Assembly: GCF_032854445.1 (NCBI RefSeq)
Contig: NC_088300.1
Coordinates: forward strand, 82,377,084 to 82,441,083
Origin: Liolophura sinensis
Taxonomy: Eukaryota; Mollusca; Polyplacophora; Chitonida; Chitonidae
Direction: 5' to 3'
Length of the DNA stretch: 64,000 bases
The position numbers and the translations under genes were made by a program. Shown here piece by piece: positions 58,440-64,000 of the stretch. Numbering within the stretch: the stretch's first letter is position 1; every line of letters starts with the position of its first letter. A model generated the notes under the pieces. The model saw only the letters and a list, made by a program, of their open reading frames with translations. It searched no databases and was not told the origin of the DNA.

Positions 58440-60683
58440 GTCAGTTTAAATACCACACGTCACCACATGTCTGTTGTACAATACCACATAGAAGTTGCAG
58501 CGTTCAAATTATTTGCGTTTCTGTACTGTTCGACTTTTACTAGGCATTACCCCACTTACTTCAATACACCGCATACTCGTTGCACCGCATATAAGTTGTA
58601 AAATACCATATGTGGGTTGCAACTGCTACATCTGTGTTGTGATTTGCTGATAAGTGATAAACCAGGTAGAAAGACCAAAGCAGTAAACAGCCAAGATCGT
58701 AAAACCCACCTCTGTGTCGTAGAATACTAAATCGCCGCTATGTTAAAAAAAAGATAAAACCGCCAGCCCACTATTATGCGGTAATCTACCGATCCTCTGT
58801 TAAGTTGAAAAATGCCATGCTGGAAAATGACAAACGCAGTAAAAGGATCTATGTTGTAAACTCCCACTTCTATATTGTAAAATGACAAACCGAGTAGAAA
58901 GACCAAAGCAGTAAAAGACCAAGATCGCCAAACCCCAGTGGTTAAGTTGGAAAATACCATTTTGAAGTATGACAAACTGAATAAAAAGATCTAAGTAGTA
59001 AATACCGCTACCGTGTTGTAATAATGAAGTTGTAAAATTCCATGTTGTTAAATGACAAAACGAATACAATGGCCAAAATTGTAAAAGGCTAATATCGAAA
59101 ACCATCTTATTACAAAGTTGTAAAATGCCATGTTATTAAATAATAAACTAAATATGAAGATCAAAGTTGGTTTTTTACTTCAACACTCTAATGTTGTAGT
59201 CTAGCAACCCATAACAACGTTCAAAAAGCCATGTCGTTCAATAACAAACCAAATAAAACCCCTAAAGATGGAAAAGCCCAATACAGAAAAAAATAAGCCT
59301 TCTGAGTTGTAGAATACCTACCCACACTGAACTGCAAAAACATTGTCGATAAATATTCACCTTCACAGTGTAAACCTGCCCTCCACAATTGTGTGCTAAT
59401 CTAACAGTCTATTGTTATGTTGAAATATACTGTGTTGTAAAATGACAGACCGAATAAAAAACCTAAATTTGTAAAATGACACCTTCGTAGTGTAATCCAG
59501 TAACCCAGTAGAATGTTAAAAAATACCATGTTGTAAAATGACAAAATGCAGTAAAAAAAATCCAGGATGAAAACTACCACTTCCATGTACTAAAATGACA
59601 AACCGATTAGAAACAGCCAAGCAGTAAAAGACCAAGATTGTAAAACCCACCTCCGTGTCGTAGAATACTATGTTAAAAAAATATGAAACCACCAGCCCAC
59701 TATTATATAGCAATCTACGGATCCTCTGTTAAGTTGTACAATACCACATATAAGCTGTGAAATACCACATGTTGTTTGTATAATACCACATATGTTGCAG
59801 GGTTCAAATGTAAGCGTCAAGTCCGACATTCATATACCATTCGTAGTCCGTAAAAAGCGTCCCAAGTCGATAATCGCAAGGTCCATGTCCAAAACAACGT
59901 CTAACACTAACTCCCAAAGACAAAGGTATGTAAGAAATTATACAAACAAGAAATAAAGCCGGTAACACACAAGAGAGAAGCAGTCATCAGTTTTCAATGA
60001 TGCCGGGCCGACAATGAATATTCTAGGCATGAATTCCATATCAGAGTTCAAATTCGTTGTCCGTGAATGAGTTCCATAACAATTAAACAAGTATCGCAGT
60101 CGCGCTTTAATTGCAACGGTTCATAAAGGCATCATATATATGTGGGCTGTATTATTCCAGATGTAAGTTGCGGGTAGATAAGTTGTGAAACACCACATGT
60201 TAGTTGCATGATACCACATATAAGTTGCAGCGTTCAAAGTATTTTCCTTTTTGTACTGTTCCACTTTATTTGACATTTTCCAGCCTTATTAAATACACCG
60301 CATACACGTTACACCACATATAAAGTTGTAAACTACCACTTGCTGTTTGTCAAATACCACATATAAGTTGTAAAATACCATATGTTGGTTAGAAAATACC
60401 ACATATAAGTGGTAAAATATCATATGTGGGCTGTAATATTCCAGATGTAAGTTACGGGTAGATAAGTGAAACACAACATGATGGTTGTACGATATCACAT
60501 AGATGTTGCAGCGTTAAAAGTACTTGCTTTTTGTACTATTTGACTTTTATTTGGCATTCCCCAACTTAATTAATTTCACCATATGTCTGTTCTATAATTC
60601 CACATGTAAGTTGTGGGTAGATAAGTTGTAAAACACCACATGTCGGTTGTATTATACTACACAGAAGTTGCAACGTTTAAAAT
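58440..60683. repeat. Degenerate AT-rich satellite, first block
   Basis: Recurring phrases of about 20 bp (TTGTAAAATACCACATATAAG, GTTGTAAAATGACAAACNNA) build longer units. CCGATCCTCTGTTAAGTTGA at about 58788 and GGATCCTCTGTTAAGTTGTA at 59719 are markers, and GTAAAACCCACCTCTGTGTC recurs at 58698 and 59641. The copies are very diverged, so no single unit length is firm. About 59830-60130 is unique sequence. Open frames here are artefacts. Confidence 0.8.
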
Positions 60684-60684
60684 A

Positions 60685-62080
60685 CACTGTTGCCCAAAAT
60701 GATGGAACAAAAAAAATTCAGGTTACACTTCTGGAAAATACTGGTATTTGGTCCTCTCTGCAATACACTTGACTCTCCTAAGTATTATACGAAGGACCCA
60801 TTATGTAGGTGTAAGCCAAAATTTAGTTACATGGAAGGGCTTTCGGTTGAGAGCCATGTAAAGCGACACAACTTAAGTTTCGTACTTTCTCTCCAGCTCC
60901 ACCCCTATATAAACAGGCCTTCTGTTTAGGCCATCCCTGATTTCATGGACGCAAATTTTGGCATAGAAGTTCACAGTGTCATGCCTGCTCCTACGCCACT
61001 AGCGATTCGACGGAGGGTGGTTGCCCTAAGACGGGAAGGGTTTAAACAGGCCGATATTGCCACTTTTGCAGGGTTATCACAAAGTGCGGTCTCTAAGATT
61101 CTGAAACGTGTCAGACGCGTCACAAGACGACAGGATAGGAGACTGATACACCTGTGTTGAACAAACCGCAGAATGCCAGCCAGCCGTCTCTTGTGGAGGC
61201 AAAACTATGGGGTTCGTGTTTCACGCCAAACCGTGAATCGACGACTTATTGATTCAGGGCATCGAGCAAGGTCCCGTCAAGGTGGTGGCGGTTCAGTGAT
61301 GGTGTGGGGTGGCATTCATCATGGTGGAAAAACAGAGCTTTTCGTGACGGAAGGAAAGGTCAACGCCGCCGTGTATCTGAATATTTTACAGGAACACTGC
61401 TTGCCACATGCAAGACAAGTCTACGGCAACAACTTTCGGCTTCAAGACCACAACGCCAGGCCACACAGGGCCAACGTCGTCAGGCAATTTCTTTGGAATG
61501 AGGGTGTGGAGCAGCCCCCATGGCCAGCTTGTTCGCCTGACATGAACCCTATCGAGCATGCTTGGGATGTCCTTGGCCGTACGATCAAGGACCGGGACAA
61601 TGCACCTCAAACCTTGCAAGAATTGGCACAGGCTCTGAGGGAAGAGCGGGACGTTATGCACGTTGACGTCATAAACAACCTCGTTGATAGCATGCCGCGG
61701 CGTCTCCTTGCGCTCATTCGTGCCAGAGGTTGTCACACGCGTTACTGGAGACTTTTAATCTGTTGCTGAGACGTTATTTGTGCATTCCCATTTGTCAAGT
61801 TCATCGATGCATCTGTTTTCATTTGAATCTTATGGTCACACTAAATCTCAACAATTGAAGCTAAATCTTCTGGTTTTGTATGCCTTTCACCATTTTGCAT
61901 TCTCTGGACCTTTGAACATTGCAAATGGTTCCATCTTTAACCGAAGATGGTCAATCTGTCTAGAATTTTCTTGGTAGCCCAAAATGTTGGGGAAAATCTG
62001 GTGTAAATTTGGAAAAATCTCGTGCAAATTTGTAAAAATCTGGTCCAAAATATTTTATTCCATCATTTTGGGCAACAGTG
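60685..62080 (+). mobile_element. Tc1-like DNA transposon with perfect 22-bp terminal repeats
   Basis: CACTGTTGCCCAAAATGATG at 60685 (22 bp to 60706) is repeated exactly in reverse complement at 62059-62080. The left flank is TA (60683-60684) and the right flank is CA, a TA site changed by one base. The element is 1396 bp and sits inside the AT-rich satellite. Confidence 0.92.
60945..61769 (+). pseudogene. Tc1-like transposase with an in-frame stop and lost first catalytic Asp
   Basis: One reading frame is interrupted only by TGA at 61158-61160. The N-terminal helix-turn-helix reads TPLAIRRRVVALRREGFKQA, DIATFAGLSQSAVSKILKRV. After the stop, SRLLWRQNYGVRVSRQTVNR and RLIDSGHRARS lead directly to RQGGGGSVMVWGGIHHGGK. 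The stretch of roughly 75-80 residues that normally lies between, holding the TDESRF-type first catalytic aspartate, is missing. The second aspartate (QDHNARPHRA) and the glutamate (SPDMNPIEHAWDVLG) remain. The deletion makes it incapable of catalysis whatever the stop codon does. The perfect terminal repeats suggest it may once have been moved in trans. Confidence 0.92.
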
Positions 62081-62089
62081 CATTTCCCT

Positions 62090-64000
62090 TTGTGTGCCAA
62101 CTTATTTATATACCACGCATACACGTCACACCACAGAAACTGACACTTTTATGTTGTAAAATGTTGATAAATGATAAACCGGGTAGAAAAAACAAAGCAG
62201 TAAAAAAACAAGATCGTAAAACCCAACCTCTTGTAGTAAAATACTAAATCGCCACTATATTGAAAAAAGATAAAACCGCAAGCATACTATCATTGTGGCA
62301 ATCTACCGATCCCCTGTTAAGTTCAAAAATGCCGTGTTGTAAAATGCCATTTTATAGTAAAAAAAATCTAAGTGGTAAACAGCCACTTCCATATTGTAAA
62401 ATACCACGTTGTTAAATCACAAACCGGTTAGAAAGGCCAAAGCAGTAAATCACCAAGGCTGTAAAACCCACCTCTGTGTCGTAGCATACCAAATTGTCGT
62501 CATCTTAAAAAAAAATAAAACCACCAGCCCGCTATTATCTGGCCATCTACCGACCCTCTGCTCAGTTGAAAAATGCCATGTTGTAAAATGACAGACGCAG
62601 TAAAAGGATCTAAAGTGTAAACTGCCAATCGCATGTTGGAAAACTACACATTATTAAATGACAAACACATTTGAAAAACCAAAATCGTAAAAACCACCCC
62701 CATGTTGTAGAATACCAATTTGTCGCTATGTTTAAAAAAAGTAAAAAAAACCCGAATATGGTAATCTCTAAAGTTGGAAAATACCATGTTGTACAATGAG
62801 AAACGCAGTAAAAGGTTGTAAGTTTTAATCTGTCATTTCAATGTTCAAAAATGCCATGTTGCTCAATGACAAACCTAGTAGAAAGACGGAAGCAATAAAA
62901 GACCAAGATCCTAAAACCCACCTCTATTTTGGAAAATGCCAAGCCGGTCAGGTAGAAAAATACCATGTTTTAAAATAACAAACGCACTGAAAGGGTGGAT
63001 GTTGTAATCTCCCACTTCCATGTTGGAAAGTGCCATGTTGTAAAATGAGAAACCAAGAAGAAAGACAAAAGCAGTAAAGACCAAGATCGCAAAGGCTTCC
63101 TGCATGTTGTAAAATGCCACGTATGTAAGGTATAAAAATACCATGTTTTAAAATGAGAAACGCATTAAAGGGGTCTTAGTTGTAATCTCCCAATTCAATG
63201 TTCTAAAATGAGATACCGAGTAGAAAGGCCAAAGCAGTAAAACGCCAAAATCCCACGTCTATGTTGTAGAACACCAATCTGTTAAGTTAAAAAATGTCAT
63301 GTTGTAAAATGACAAACGGGGCAAAATCAGGCCAAAGCAGAAAAAGAACAAGATCGTAATACAAACTCGTGTTTTGCGTTGACAGAAAAATCCACTGGTC
63401 GACTTTTATATGACGACAGATTCTTTTTAAGTTCAAAAAGACCATGCCGTAAAATAATAAACGCAGAAATAGGATCTAAGTTGTAAACTTCCACTTTTTT
63501 AGATGTAAAATGACAAACGCAGTAAAACGATCTACATCTAAGTTGTAAACCACCTATTCCATGTTGGAAAATGCCATCTTATTAAATGACAAATCGATTT
63601 AAAAGACCACATTAGTAAAACACCAAAATCGTAAAAACCACCTCCATGTTGTAGAATACCAATTTCCCACTATGTTAAAAAAGGGGAAAAAACTTTACCC
63701 TAACCGAATGTGGTAATCTGCCGACCCTCTGTTCAGTTGGAAAATACCATGTTGTTCAATGAGAAACGCAGTAAAACGTTGTAAGATTTAAACTGCCACT
63801 TCCATGTTCTAAAATGCCATGTTGTTCAATGACAAACCTAGTACAAAGACCAAAGCAGTAAAAGAACAAGAATCGACCTCTGTATTCTAGAATATTAAAT
63901 CACCGGTGTGTTGAAAAAACAAATCTACTAGTCCACTTGTATATAGCAACCGATTCTCTCTAAAGTTGAAAAAGGCCATGCTGTAAAATGATTAACACAG
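62090..64000. repeat. Degenerate AT-rich satellite, second block
   Basis: The same phrases as at 58440-60683 resume directly after the Tc1-like element. CCGATCCCCTGTTAAGTTCA (about 62309), CCGACCCTCTGCTCAGTTGA (about 62549), CAGATTCTTTTTAAGTTC (about 63418), CCGACCCTCTGTTCAGTTGG (about 63721) and CGATTCTCTCTAAAGTTGA (about 63951) mark a long unit of about 230-300 bp. The array reaches the end of the window. Confidence 0.8.

Overview
The window looks like a repeat-dense stretch of an invertebrate genome, most likely a marine mollusc or a related lophotrochozoan. The reasons are: very low coding density; spliced genes with clean GT-AG borders; about fifteen copies or fragments of a tRNA-headed SINE of the kind I associate with molluscs; one copy of a second SINE that ends in an ACTC-type tail after a GTTAAACCCC block, also typical of molluscs; and decayed Kolobok-, P- and Tc1-type transposases plus a Tx1/L1-like LINE. 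There is no prokaryotic architecture. The species call is inference from repeat families only.

The main host gene is on the minus strand. Four coding exons (42646-42580, 37704-37508, 37056-36758, 34244-34001) join in consistent phase. They encode a secreted precursor: a signal peptide, a helical pro-region, a basic RRKR processing site, then the start of a cysteine-rich domain resembling the Trunk/PTTH cystine-knot growth factors (an IL-17-like fold is the alternative). The final exon with the remaining cysteines was not found. Its introns are swollen by minisatellites: a 29-bp array of about 3.1 kb in intron 1 and a 36/37-bp array in intron 3. A 55-bp array of about 5.75 kb lies downstream.

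Region by region: 1-15 kb holds three truncated SINEs, a decayed spliced Kolobok-like transposase framed by inverted repeats (about 3.4-8.9 kb), an unrecognised exon (9.5-10.1 kb), a P-element/THAP9-type transposase remnant on the minus strand (10.2-11.5 kb), a 200-bp imperfect palindrome and an unrecognised four-exon broken gene (13.5-14.5 kb). From 15.9 to 21.1 kb there is almost continuous minisatellite (19, 34-36, 30, 42 and 29 bp units). From 21 to 34 kb there are two inverted copies of a 640-770-bp repeat about 11.4 kb apart, a CpG-rich 42-bp array, a 430-bp inverted repeat pair and the 55-bp array. From 34 to 42.7 kb is the cytokine-like gene. From 43 to 57 kb are SINEs and four degenerate head-to-tail pieces of one LINE family. 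From 57 to 64 kb are two broken Tc1-like elements, one with perfect 22-bp terminal repeats, set in a degenerate AT-rich satellite.

Apart from the cytokine-like gene, no gene here looks clearly functional. Every recognisable transposon ORF is broken by stops, frameshifts, deletions or later insertions, so the transposable elements are relics. No rRNA, intact tRNA, CRISPR array or virus was found.
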